From Defluviitaleaceae bacterium (lineage in GTDB: Bacteria; Bacillota; Clostridia; Lachnospirales; WQUN01), in assembly GCA_009786685.1 (NCBI GenBank), contig WQRQ01000001.1:1-57501 (forward strand): a stretch of 57,501 nt of DNA, given 5' to 3'. Under the pieces are notes generated by a model. That model had not been told where the DNA came from. It was given only the letters and a program-made list of their open reading frames with translations, and searched no databases. A program made the position numbers and the translations under genes. Below, piece by piece: positions 36,712 to 45,972 of this stretch. Each line of letters begins with the position of its first letter. The first letter of the stretch is position 1.

Positions 36712-37641
36712 ATGACAGGTGAAATAGCCGTTTTAATCCCGTGTTACAACGAGAGTATAACGATTGCCAAGGTGGTGGCTGATTTTAGGGCCGAGCTGCC
36801 CGAGGCAAAAATTTATGTATATGACAATAATTCCACCGACGGCACGTTTGAAATTGCCCGGGAGGCGGGAGCAATCGTGTGCCGTGAGTACAGGCAGGGC
36901 AAGGGAAACGTGGTGCGCTCGATGTTTAGTGCCATAAAAGCGGACTGCTACCTTTTGGTGGACGGCGACGACACATACCCCGCAAAACACGCGCCGGAAA
37001 TGTGCAGGCTTGTACTGGAAAAAGGCTGCGACATGGTAGTGGGGGACAGGCTTTCCACGACGTATTTTACGCAGAACAAACGCCCCTTTCACAGCTTTGG
37101 CAACAAGCTGGTGAGGCGGCTGATAAATGTGATGTTTAGGAGCGAGGTAAAGGATATAATGTCCGGCTACCGCGCTTTTAGTCGTTTATTTGTGAAATCG
37201 TACCCGATAACCTCCGAGGGCTTCGAAATCGAAACAGACATGACGGTTTTCGCGCTGGACAAAAACCTTCTCATAGAATCCCTCCCCATAGACTACCAAG
37301 ACCGCCCGGAAGGCAGTGTTTCTAAGTTAAATACCTTTTCGGACGGGGCTAAGGTAATCCGCACGATTTTTCGGCTTTATAAAAACTACCGCCCACTGCG
37401 GTTTTTTGGTGTACTCGCGCTTGTTTGTATGATTTTAGGCGTGGGTTTTTTTGTGCCTGTTTTAATAGAATTTTTGCAGACGGGGTATGTGCTGCGCTTC
37501 CCTACGTTGTTTGTGTCGCTGTTTGTGATACTTGCGGGGCTGTTGTCATTCGCCTGCGGGCTTATTTTGGATAATGTCTCCGCAAACGACAGGAGAATGT
37601 TCGAATTGCACTTTATCAGAATTAAGGAGGGCTTAAAATGA
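36712..37641 (+). CDS. glycosyltransferase family 2
   Basis: 'AVLIPCYNESITIAKVVADF...VYDNNSTDGTFEIA...VDGDDTYP...MVVGDRL'; C-terminal TM segments. Confidence 0.92.
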   Translation: MTGEIAVLIPCYNESITIAKVVADFRAELPEAKIYVYDNNSTDGTFEIAREAGAIVCREYRQGKGNVVRSMFSAIKADCYLLVDGDDTYPAKHAPEMCRLVLEKGCDMVVGDRLSTTYFTQNKRPFHSFGNKLVRRLINVMFRSEVKDIMSGYRAFSRLFVKSYPITSEGFEIETDMTVFALDKNLLIESLPIDYQDRPEGSVSKLNTFSDGAKVIRTIFRLYKNYRPLRFFGVLALVCMILGVGFFVPVLIEFLQTGYVLRFPTLFVSLFVILAGLLSFACGLILDNVSANDRRMFELHFIRIKEGLK

Positions 37642-39350
37642 TAAAAATAGCCGTGTGTGCGGCATTGGCCTTTCTGAGTTACTTTGCCTTTTTTTCCGTA
37701 CATGCGAGTTTTATGCCGCCTGTTCAGCATTTTGGTGGGGCGGTTTTTGTTGTTGCGGTTTTTTGGCTTTATTATCGGCATGGGGCTTTGCCTGTTAAAT
37801 CCGATAGAAAAGCGGAGTATATTTTTGCGGTGTTGCTAAGCCTGGCGCATTTACTCGGGATTACATTTACGCGGTATAATTCTTTTGCTTTGTTTTTTGC
37901 GTCCCCTGTAAGCGCAATGTATTTTGCTTTGCTTTTGTTTGGTTTTGTGCCGTTTTTTTATGTTGTTACATGTCTGCTTGCGGATAAGGTTTTGGATTTG
38001 AAAATCGGAAAGGATGACGAGGGGCGGTTTAGTGGCTTTCTCGCGCCTTTTGTTTTGTTTTTGGTGGCTTGGCTGCCTTATTTTTTTATTTACTTCCCCG
38101 GCAATTTGATTAACGACAGCATACGGCAGCTTGCCCAGTTTGAAGGGATTACGCCTTATATTAATCACCATCCGATAATTTCTACGCTTTTTATGGGAGT
38201 TTTTTATCGGGTTGGGATTATGCTTGGCAGTGCTAATCTTGGACTCGCGCTTATTACCGTCGTGCATAATCTTATGATGGCGGCGGCGTTTTCGCTCGCG
38301 CTTTTGTATCTGAAAAAATGGGGCGTGGCATACAAGGTACGGCTTGTGGTTATGCTGTTTTTTGCGGCCTTCCCTGTGTTTGGGATTTGGGCGCAGACTA
38401 TCTTGAAGGATACCCATGCGGCGGCTGTTATGCTGGTGTTTGTTCTGTTTTATATTGATTTGACGCGGAGATTTTCTCGGCGGCGGCTTGTATTTTGCTT
38501 GGTGGCGGCTGTGGTTGCTTCGCTGTTTAGAAATGAAGTCGTTTTTGTTGTTGTGCCTTCTATTATGGCTTTGGTTTTTGTTCATAAGTGTCCTAAGCGG
38601 CGGGCTATTTTGGTGGGTTGTGCGGTGGGTGTGTTTGTTGCCGTTAGGATTATCGTCGGCGGAGCCATGTGGATTACGGACGCGGAGCGCGGCAGTGTAC
38701 GCGAGGCTTTGTCTGTGCCGTTTCAGCAGACGGCGCGGTTTATGCGTTATCACGAAGACAGAATAACGGACGCCGAGCGTGCTGTTTTGGCCGCCACCTT
38801 CGAAAACTATTACCTGATTGGCGAGCTGTACGACCCTCGGATTTCCGACCCCGTAAAAAACCGTTTTATCGAAGGCGCAGACCTTGGTGCATATTTTAGG
38901 GCTTGGGCGGCGATGGGCTTGCGTGCGCCGCGGGCTTATTTGGAAGCCGCGATTGCCGTGTCGTTTAGCTACGTTGTCCCCTTTGGGCCGGACTGGATGA
39001 TTGTTTGGTGGGAAAGCAGCCATGATGTTGTACCCATACTGGAGCGCGATGATATCGGCTATGTTTTTACGAGCCGCGAAACCAGGCTTTTGCCCGTACG
39101 TGGGATTGAGCTTTTGCAACGGCTGCCTATTATCGGAGCTTTCTTTCATACAGGCAACTACACTTGGGCTATGGCATTTTTGGTATTACTTCTTATTAAA
39201 AGGCAGCAGTGGACAGAAATACTTTACTTTTTGCCCGCTTTAATGATAATTTTAGCTTGTATGGCTTCGCCCGTACATGGCTTTTGGCGATATTATCTGC
39301 CGATATTATTTATGTTTCCGGTGCTGGTTGCATTGGTTATTAAAGAATAA
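37638..39350 (+). CDS. multi-pass membrane protein (DUF6020-like)
   Basis: 570 aa; many TM segments; 'LPYFFIYFPGNLINDSIRQLAQFEG...NHHPIISTLFMGVF'. Confidence 0.75.
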   Translation: MIKIAVCAALAFLSYFAFFSVHASFMPPVQHFGGAVFVVAVFWLYYRHGALPVKSDRKAEYIFAVLLSLAHLLGITFTRYNSFALFFASPVSAMYFALLLFGFVPFFYVVTCLLADKVLDLKIGKDDEGRFSGFLAPFVLFLVAWLPYFFIYFPGNLINDSIRQLAQFEGITPYINHHPIISTLFMGVFYRVGIMLGSANLGLALITVVHNLMMAAAFSLALLYLKKWGVAYKVRLVVMLFFAAFPVFGIWAQTILKDTHAAAVMLVFVLFYIDLTRRFSRRRLVFCLVAAVVASLFRNEVVFVVVPSIMALVFVHKCPKRRAILVGCAVGVFVAVRIIVGGAMWITDAERGSVREALSVPFQQTARFMRYHEDRITDAERAVLAATFENYYLIGELYDPRISDPVKNRFIEGADLGAYFRAWAAMGLRAPRAYLEAAIAVSFSYVVPFGPDWMIVWWESSHDVVPILERDDIGYVFTSRETRLLPVRGIELLQRLPIIGAFFHTGNYTWAMAFLVLLLIKRQQWTEILYFLPALMIILACMASPVHGFWRYYLPILFMFPVLVALVIKE

Positions 39351-39351
39351 A

Positions 39352-39411
39352 ACCGCAGGGCTTTGCCCCGCACCCCATCCGCTTTTTGAAAAAAGCGGAG
39401 CAAAAACTTTA
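39352..39411 (+). repeat. intergenic palindromic element upstream of lepA
   Basis: GGGCTTTGCCC ... CCGCTTTTTgaAAAAAGCGG ... CAAAAACT; same layout as the segment inside recD2. Confidence 0.6.
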
Positions 39412-39428
39412 ACATTAGGAGTTGTAAT

Positions 39429-41228
39429 ATGGAACGGATTAGAAATTTTTGTATTATTGCGCATATCGACCATGGGAAGTCTACGCTTGCGGATAGGCTG
39501 ATAGAGCTTGCGGGTGTGTTAACCAAGCGCGAGATGCAATCGCAAGTTTTGGACAACATGGACTTGGAGCGCGAGCGTGGGATTACGATAAAGGCGCAAA
39601 GCGTGCGGCTTGTGTATAACGCGCCCGACGGCAAGGAGTACATCCTTAACCTGATTGACACCCCGGGTCACGTGGACTTCACATATGAGGTAAGTCGCTC
39701 GCTGGCAGCCTGCGAAGGTGCGATTCTTATAGTGGACGCGGCGCAGGGTATCGAGGCGCAGACACTCGCCAATGTGTATCTCGCGCTGGACAATAACCTC
39801 GAAGTTTTGCCCGTTATCAACAAAATCGACCTACCATCCGCAGACGCAGAAAAAGTAAAATACGATATCGAAAACATCATCGGCCTAGACACCGAGGGTG
39901 CGCCGCTTATTTCCGCTAAAAACTCGCTAAACATCCAGCATGTTTTCGACCGCGTGGTGAGTGCGATTCCTGCGCCAAAGGGCGACCCCGCCGCGCCGCT
40001 GAAGGCGTTAATTTTCGATTCTGTTTTTGACGCGTACAGGGGCGTTATCGTTTTTATCCGCGTGGTGGACGGCGTTATAAAAAAAGGCACAAAGGCATAT
40101 TTTATGGCAACGGATAAGCAATTCGAAATCGTAGAGACGGGGTATTTTGGGCCGGGTAAATTTATTCCGTCGGCACAGCTAAGCGCGGGAGAAGTAGGAT
40201 ACATTACAGCAAGCATAAAAAATGTGCGCGACACAAGCATAGGCGACACCGTAACCGAAGTAGGCAGAAAAACCCCCGAGCCATTACCCGGCTACAAAAA
40301 GGTAAACCCCATGGTCTACTGCGGAATCTTCCCTGCCGACGGCGCGAGATACACCGACCTTAGGGATTCGTTGGAAAAGCTTCGCTTAAACGACGCTTCG
40401 TTGCAATTTGAACCCGAGACCTCTGTGGCACTGGGCTTTGGCTTTCGTTGCGGCTTCTTGGGTCTTCTCCACTTGGAAATCATACAAGAACGCCTTGAGC
40501 GCGAGTATAACTTGGACTTAATCACCACCGCGCCCAGTGTAATCTACAAAGTCCACACAACAAACGGCGAGATGCTCGAACTCTCCAACCCCGCCGACAT
40601 GCCCGACCCATCCCGCATAAAATTTATGGAGGAGCCAATAGTAAAAGCCGAAATAATGCTGCCCAAGGACTACATGGGTCCCGTAATGGAATTATGCCAA
40701 GAACGCCGAGGCGTATATCTGGACATGGAATACATGGACGCAACCCGAGCAATCCTACGCTACGAGCTACCCCTAAACGAAATAATCTACGACTTTTTCG
40801 ACACACTAAAATCGCGCAGCCGAGGCTACGCGTCCTTCGACTACGACCTAAAGGGCTATCAGCAGTCCGACCTCGTAAAGCTCGACATCCTCGTACACCA
40901 CGAGCCTGTAGATGCCCTATCCTTTATAGTCTTCGCAAAAACAGCAGCAGAACGCGGCCGCAAAATGGCCGAAAAGCTAAAAAAAGAAATCCCAAAACAT
41001 CAATTCGAAATCCCAATCCAAGCCTGCATAGGCAGCAAAATAATAGCCCGCGAAACAATAGGAGCAATGCGCAAAGACGTACTGGCAAAATGCTACGGCG
41101 GCGACATAACCCGCAAAAAGAAGCTGCTCGAAAAGCAAAAAGAAGGCAAAAAGCGTATGCGCAGCATAGGCTCGGTAGAAGTACCCCAGCAGGCCTTTAT
41201 GAATGTGCTGAAGCTGGATGAGGCGTAA
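39429..41228 (+). CDS. lepA: elongation factor 4
   Basis: '[24 protein letters not shown]', '[24 protein letters not shown]' and full-length LepA C-terminus. Confidence 0.98.
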   Translation: MERIRNFCIIAHIDHGKSTLADRLIELAGVLTKREMQSQVLDNMDLERERGITIKAQSVRLVYNAPDGKEYILNLIDTPGHVDFTYEVSRSLAACEGAILIVDAAQGIEAQTLANVYLALDNNLEVLPVINKIDLPSADAEKVKYDIENIIGLDTEGAPLISAKNSLNIQHVFDRVVSAIPAPKGDPAAPLKALIFDSVFDAYRGVIVFIRVVDGVIKKGTKAYFMATDKQFEIVETGYFGPGKFIPSAQLSAGEVGYITASIKNVRDTSIGDTVTEVGRKTPEPLPGYKKVNPMVYCGIFPADGARYTDLRDSLEKLRLNDASLQFEPETSVALGFGFRCGFLGLLHLEIIQERLEREYNLDLITTAPSVIYKVHTTNGEMLELSNPADMPDPSRIKFMEEPIVKAEIMLPKDYMGPVMELCQERRGVYLDMEYMDATRAILRYELPLNEIIYDFFDTLKSRSRGYASFDYDLKGYQQSDLVKLDILVHHEPVDALSFIVFAKTAAERGRKMAEKLKKEIPKHQFEIPIQACIGSKIIARETIGAMRKDVLAKCYGGDITRKKKLLEKQKEGKKRMRSIGSVEVPQQAFMNVLKLDEA

Positions 41229-41345
41229 AAACCTCTCTGGTCACACACATATATGTACGTGCGTAACAGACGCGGAAGCGTTATCGGTCTTGCCTTGACG
41301 TGATATGGGCTCTCGCGCCTCCTGTAGTATCGTGCGCGCCCATCA

Positions 41346-41399
41346 CGGGGAGTTTAATTTGCTCATCGCAAGCTATACTCTCACAAATTAAACTCCCCG
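41346..41399. repeat. 16-bp perfect inverted repeat CGGGGAGTTTAATTTG...CAAATTAAACTCCCCG
   Basis: Arms 41346-41361 and 41384-41399. Confidence 0.85.
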
Positions 41400-41475
41400 C
41401 GCTGGACTACATGGGTTAGGGGGCGACCACGCGGGAGGGCAAAAACGCTAAGGCTTCCGCTGACGAGTTCGGGAT

Positions 41476-41547
41476 AGATGTTTTGGTACTAACCGCTCCA
41501 CCCCGCATAAACACAGGAAAGCTGCCAAAAGAACTGTCCCCGTGACA
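41476..41547 (+). repeat. dispersed direct repeat, copy A
   Basis: AGATGTTTTGGTACTAACCGCTCCACCCCGCATAAACACAGGAAAG...AACTGTCCCcGTGACA. Confidence 0.75.
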
Positions 41548-41552
41548 AACAT

Positions 41553-42332
41553 TTACGATTCCATGTTTAACCACAACGCAGGACGCACGCCAAAACCTCT
41601 ACTACCAGCGATACTGTCAAAGTGCGCACCACTCGCATTAATTATCCCATCACCGTATACAGTCATGAAATTTCCATCACGATTGCCGCGAGTTCTGAGC
41701 CACCATGTCGAACCGCGCAATACTATTTCACCAACATTAATTTCATTAACGCTCCCAATGTATCCCAATGGTGGCGGTGTTGGTGCTGGGGATGGTGTTG
41801 CCCAAGGCGCACCCTCGACATTATGCGCAATACGAGCATGGTTATAACGGTCGTCCAAAATGAAGCTTCCCATCGAATGTCGGTCTACCGGGCGTTCTCC
41901 GCTATCACCAAAATATCTGCGTACTTCGTCGAAGCTCAACAAAAAAATCTTATCAACTGTATTATTGCCGCTGTCACCTCCGTCCCAGTGGTGGTCAATG
42001 ACTACCCTTGTCTCACGTATTCGCGATTGTTCTGTAGTCAAAAATCTGTTGTAAAAATCATCGTTTAAATATCGTCGCATATCGGATTGTTCCCAAGTTA
42101 AAGCACCACTTCCGGCTCCATGTATTCGCCTATGTGAAATAATGTTCTCCGTCACTACTAAAGCATAGTCACCGTCCACATCTAACACGAGCCAATTAAA
42201 ATCACCAAATTGTATTATATCTCCGCTGTTAACTAAACCCCTGCGCGTGTTTTCGGTATTTTCGCCGCACGAGGAAAGGAAGGCAACAATGATACATACG
42301 CTAAAAATCAATAATAACTTTTTCATCAGCAA
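41553..42332 (-). CDS. lipoprotein with DUF6273-like domain
   Basis: Lipobox 'FLSSCGEN'; 'IIQFGDFNWLVLDVDGDYALVVTENIISHR...YLNDDFYNRFL...GVRPALWLNM'. Confidence 0.82.
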   Translation of the reverse strand: MLMKKLLLIFSVCIIVAFLSSCGENTENTRRGLVNSGDIIQFGDFNWLVLDVDGDYALVVTENIISHRRIHGAGSGALTWEQSDMRRYLNDDFYNRFLTTEQSRIRETRVVIDHHWDGGDSGNNTVDKIFLLSFDEVRRYFGDSGERPVDRHSMGSFILDDRYNHARIAHNVEGAPWATPSPAPTPPPLGYIGSVNEINVGEIVLRGSTWWLRTRGNRDGNFMTVYGDGIINASGAHFDSIAGSRGFGVRPALWLNMES

Positions 42333-42340
42333 CCTTCTTT

Positions 42341-43147
42341 CTATCTGTATAAGGCTAGGTCTGTTAGATGGACGTAGGATGTAGCTTGTCTGTTTTGTGC
42401 CACGACCTTAATCGTCAGCATATTAACCCCTGCGACGTTTATCGAAAAATTATGGTGCATAGATTCAGTTATATGACTTGCTCTGTGAATTAATCGCCCA
42501 TCGCCAAAGAATAATACATCTACAGTGCCGCCAAGGATAACTGCATTTCCATTTAGTGTGTGATACTGGCTATTGAGTGGATAGTCTATCAGTAGGGTTG
42601 CATTGTCCGGGTCGTCAGGTATTGGTGCCGGAGTCCCAAAATCACGGTGCGAAACGCCCCCATGCCGAAGGATAATGCCATTCGTCCAAGTGTTTCCAAG
42701 TGAATCGGTGATAGGGTCATTGATTCGAGAGAAAGTGTGTATACCGTTTCCTATTCCCCAATGAGGAGGGGCTATTGTTATATTTGTATATTGGATTCTG
42801 TCCAAACGATTGTCCCAGTTAGTGGAAGGTCGTCTGCCAAGATAAACGTGCTGGGTGCTTCCATCCCAGCTTACATCCATATCCATCGCGTCTGCTACGG
42901 CTCTTACAGGTAAAAATGTTGTGCCATCCATAATAAATGGAGCAACAGGACGTCCCGCACCATCGGTTGGGATAACCTCTCTTCCGTCAACAAAAATTCT
43001 AATTCCGGTGTAAAAAATCGTACGTACTATCCCCTCGGAGCTAGCCGAAACCATTATTGTTGTGGATAGTAGTGCGCATAGTAAAAATCCGGCAACAAAA
43101 CCCTTTATTGTTCCCATTTGTCTACTGCTTCGTTCAGATTGCTTCAT
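42341..43147 (-). CDS. secreted stalk-domain protein (Cu amine oxidase N-terminal-like) with possible NPCBM-like C-terminus
   Basis: 'IRIFVDGREVIPTDGAGRPVAPFIMDGTTFLPVRAVADAMDMDVSWDGSTQHVYLG'. Confidence 0.82.
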   Translation of the reverse strand: MKQSERSSRQMGTIKGFVAGFLLCALLSTTIMVSASSEGIVRTIFYTGIRIFVDGREVIPTDGAGRPVAPFIMDGTTFLPVRAVADAMDMDVSWDGSTQHVYLGRRPSTNWDNRLDRIQYTNITIAPPHWGIGNGIHTFSRINDPITDSLGNTWTNGIILRHGGVSHRDFGTPAPIPDDPDNATLLIDYPLNSQYHTLNGNAVILGGTVDVLFFGDGRLIHRASHITESMHHNFSINVAGVNMLTIKVVAQNRQATSYVHLTDLALYR

Positions 43148-43387
43148 TAAAATCCTCCCACTGTCCATTTAGGACAAATATTTTGGCATATCTATCCGGG
43201 AAGAAACCAATGGTGCGTTTCTTCCCAAGATATACCCATGCATTAAAAAAGGCGTGCAGGAACGGCAAAAATTGCCATCACAAACACACCTTGAGTATTC
43301 AAACAAACTACAGCAACTCAAAGATAACACGCTCACGTTATGCTCCAATATTGAAACAGGCGTAAAACAATGTTAAACTGTCGGTTG

Positions 43388-43484
43388 CGTAGCGGTAGGC
43401 TTACGCCTATGTGTGTGGTGATGCGCTGAATCCCTACACTCGCCGCTTGGTGTTCCACCACCTCGCGGTCGCTACGGTTTTTTT
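43388..43484 (+). ncRNA. candidate structured RNA with intrinsic terminator
   Basis: P1 CGTAGCG/CGCTACG; inner TAGGC-TTAC-GCCTA and GTGGTG/CACCAC stems; U7 tail. Confidence 0.45.
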
Positions 43485-43573
43485 GTAGCAACTGTATTCT
43501 AACACACTTTTTCAGGTAGGTGCAAATAATCTTTTTGCGTTGCGTCTCAAGTCTATGACGACCTGTGCTAAAA

Positions 43574-43645
43574 AGATGTTTTTGGATTAACCGCTCCGGC
43601 CCGCATAAACACAGGAAAGTTAATAAGATAACTGTCCCTGTGACA
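43574..43645 (+). repeat. dispersed direct repeat, copy B
   Basis: AGATGTTTTTGGATTAACCGCTCCGGCCCGCATAAACACAGGAAAG...AACTGTCCCTGTGACA; matches copy A. Confidence 0.75.
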
Positions 43646-43656
43646 CAAAGGAGGTT

Positions 43657-44151
43657 ATGGCCATGCTCATCAAACCAAAAATTTATCTCGACACATCTGT
43701 AATCAGCCACCTAATGGCAGATGATTCGCCGGAAAAACGCGATGACACACACAAACTTTGGAAGCAATTAGAGCGCAATGATTGGGATGTTGTTCTTTCT
43801 CCCGTTGTTTATGAGGAAATAAACAGGTGCGAAGATTCCTTAAAAAAGGCACTACTTGAATATATCGCCACGATTGATACCTCCTACACCGAAGAAAGCG
43901 AAGAAATGTCCGCCCTTGCCGACGAATATTTAAAAACAGGCGTATTAAAGGAAAAAAGCTACAACGATTGCCGACACATAGCGATAGCAAGTATTTCTGC
44001 ATGTAAATATATATTAAGCTGGAACATGAAACACTTTGTAAAGCGTAGTACAATAGAGATGGTGCAAACTGTAAATCAGCTTTTTGGGATTTTCCAGCCA
44101 AACATTTTGACACCAACAATATTTATCGAAGGAGACGACGAAAATGAATAA
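43657..44151 (+). CDS. PIN-domain toxin-like nuclease
   Basis: 'PKIYLDTSVISHLMADD', 'SPVVYEEI', 'NDCRHIAIASISACKYILSWNMKHF'. Confidence 0.85.
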   Translation: MAMLIKPKIYLDTSVISHLMADDSPEKRDDTHKLWKQLERNDWDVVLSPVVYEEINRCEDSLKKALLEYIATIDTSYTEESEEMSALADEYLKTGVLKEKSYNDCRHIAIASISACKYILSWNMKHFVKRSTIEMVQTVNQLFGIFQPNILTPTIFIEGDDENE

Positions 44152-44329
44152 AGCCTATGACATCCGAAAAATTGATGAATTGCATAAGTTAAGAGCCGAC
44201 ATATACGAAGAACGCAAACACTTAACCCCTACAGAACGTCGTAAAATTTCCAACGATGAAGGGAAAGTGGTTTGGGAAAGCGTGCAGAGCATAAGGCAAT
44301 TAAGAGCAAACATTTCGGCGGGTGCATAA
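44144..44329 (+). CDS. putative antitoxin partner of PIN toxin
   Basis: Overlaps the toxin stop; small charged helical protein 'YDIRKIDELHKLRADIYEERKHLTPTERRKISNDEG'. Confidence 0.65.
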   Translation: MNKAYDIRKIDELHKLRADIYEERKHLTPTERRKISNDEGKVVWESVQSIRQLRANISAGA

Positions 44330-44370
44330 AAGATGTTTGGCAAAGGTTTATACACTTTGGAGGGGATTAT

Positions 44371-45222
44371 GTGGTCTGTAAAACTTTAAAGCACATTATC
44401 ATGGGATTTTTAGCGGTAGCTCTTATGTCACAATTTTTTTCCATGCGCGTTTCTGCGGAGCAGTTTTTTTTCTACGGGCGGTATCCGATTTTTGTAGAGG
44501 GGCAGTTTTTTGAAGCGTGGGGCATTGACGGGCTTCGTCTGCAAGATGCTGCATATATTTTGAACGGAACATCTGCACAATTTGACATTGCCGAACCGCC
44601 TTGCGGTTGGGATTTTTGGATTCGGCGTGGCGAGGCGTACATCCCCGACGGCACGGAATTACAGCGGATTTCCGAACGCCACGCCAACGCCCGCCTGATT
44701 GTTGACGAATTTTCGGACGGACTTCATCCCACACCATTCAGCAGACATTTATCGACGGGATGGAGGTCATGGCCATTTCGAGATATTGTTCTCGGGCTTG
44801 ACGGCAACGACTATCCTTCGAGTACGATTTCGCTATTGGTTGCCTATGTGGAGGGCACAGATGATTCTTTTTTTTCGCTGCTCGAATTGGCGTACTGGCT
44901 GGGCTTTGAGATTAGAAGTCACATATGGGAGTGTTGGCGCGGTGCCGATTTCTCAATAGAAATGACGGCGCGTAACGTCCCCACACCGCCGTGGTATATT
45001 CGCCGCAATACCTTCCCAATCGGCACACGCCAGATAATCGACTATGCATATGCTTTGCGCGTGCGCACCGATCCGGGCAATGATTACGATGTTTTGACCT
45101 TCGTACATCGTGGCGATGAATTTAAAATCTTGGACTATAACGGACGCTTCGTTCAAATTGAAACAGCACAAGGTCGCGGTTGGATTTTCGCAGGATTTCT
45201 TTCTCGTGAGTTGCGTGATTAA
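44371..45222 (+). CDS. secreted protein with SH3-like C-terminus
   Basis: GTG start with GGAGGGG RBS; signal peptide; C-terminal 'ALRVRTDPGNDYDVLTFVHRGDEFKILDYNGRFVQIETAQGRGWIFAGFLSREL'. Confidence 0.75.
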   Translation: MVCKTLKHIIMGFLAVALMSQFFSMRVSAEQFFFYGRYPIFVEGQFFEAWGIDGLRLQDAAYILNGTSAQFDIAEPPCGWDFWIRRGEAYIPDGTELQRISERHANARLIVDEFSDGLHPTPFSRHLSTGWRSWPFRDIVLGLDGNDYPSSTISLLVAYVEGTDDSFFSLLELAYWLGFEIRSHIWECWRGADFSIEMTARNVPTPPWYIRRNTFPIGTRQIIDYAYALRVRTDPGNDYDVLTFVHRGDEFKILDYNGRFVQIETAQGRGWIFAGFLSRELRD

Positions 45223-45282
45223 TAAACGTGTTGTAAATTTTTGGATAGGCCGAGCATAAGCTTTGATGTGGGGGCTACAAAC

Positions 45283-45311
45283 TATTGACGCGACAAATCC
45301 ATTCTAGTAAC
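45283..45311 (+). promoter_or_regulatory. candidate sigma-70 promoter
   Basis: TTGACG, 17-bp spacer, TAACAT upstream of the lipoprotein gene. Confidence 0.45.
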
Positions 45312-45345
45312 ATACTTGTGACATTCCGAAAGGGGTTTTTTTAGC

Positions 45346-45972
45346 ATGAAAAAACTAATTTTACTTATTTCCGTCCTAACCGCGCTTGGCATTTTTACCG
45401 CCTGCGGTAATTCCGGCGAGGTGGACGAGGCATTTATAGGCATTTGGGCATGGGACAGAGACGGCGTCTACCACTACAACTTCCTGTATGACGGTACAGG
45501 CGAGCGTGTTTTCCCGGAATTCACGGAGACCTTCGAATGGGGCGTTAACGACGATACCCTTTTCATAAACCGCGATTACCCCGGCACGGGAGAAATCCGT
45601 AACGAGCGTTGGACGTTCGTCCTCGAAGACTACGCCCTCACCCTAACCAGCCAACACGACGAGACTGTTACATGGACATACTTTTTCGTATCCGAGGCTC
45701 AAGACGAATACCTCGTCGGTACATGGAGCTGGGACAGCGACCACGACTACACCCTCACCTTTGCCGCAGAAGGCACAGGCCGTCGTGGTCACGCAGGCGA
45801 GCAAGAAGCCTTTACATGGACATCCAACGCAAACAGAATCCACATCCACTCCCACAACGCCACATACGGCGTACGCGGCGAAATCTGGACATTTGCAATA
45901 ACAGGCGACGCGCTGCACATAGCCAGCGAGCAGGCCGACAACTTCGCATTCAACTACACGCGGGTAAGCTAA
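45346..45972 (+). CDS. hypothetical lipoprotein with duplicated beta domain
   Basis: Lipobox 'GIFTACGNS'; two repeats 'GIWAWDRDGVYHYNFLYDGTGER...W' and 'GTWSWDSDHDYTLTFAAEGTGRR...W'. Confidence 0.75.
   Translation: MKKLILLISVLTALGIFTACGNSGEVDEAFIGIWAWDRDGVYHYNFLYDGTGERVFPEFTETFEWGVNDDTLFINRDYPGTGEIRNERWTFVLEDYALTLTSQHDETVTWTYFFVSEAQDEYLVGTWSWDSDHDYTLTFAAEGTGRRGHAGEQEAFTWTSNANRIHIHSHNATYGVRGEIWTFAITGDALHIASEQADNFAFNYTRVS

Noticed and set aside
37851-39149. 432-aa minus-strand ORF antisense to the membrane protein gene
   Set aside because: Low-complexity basic/Gln-Asn-rich translation complementary to a TM-rich coding gene; an artefact of codon bias. Same reasoning for other antisense ORFs such as 23430-24260, 51770-52271 and 56712-57215.
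45609-45971. N-terminal extension of the hemW ORF in the track
   Set aside because: Overlaps the upstream lipoprotein gene in another frame and reads as Arg/His-rich noise; HemW homology begins at the ATG at 45972.
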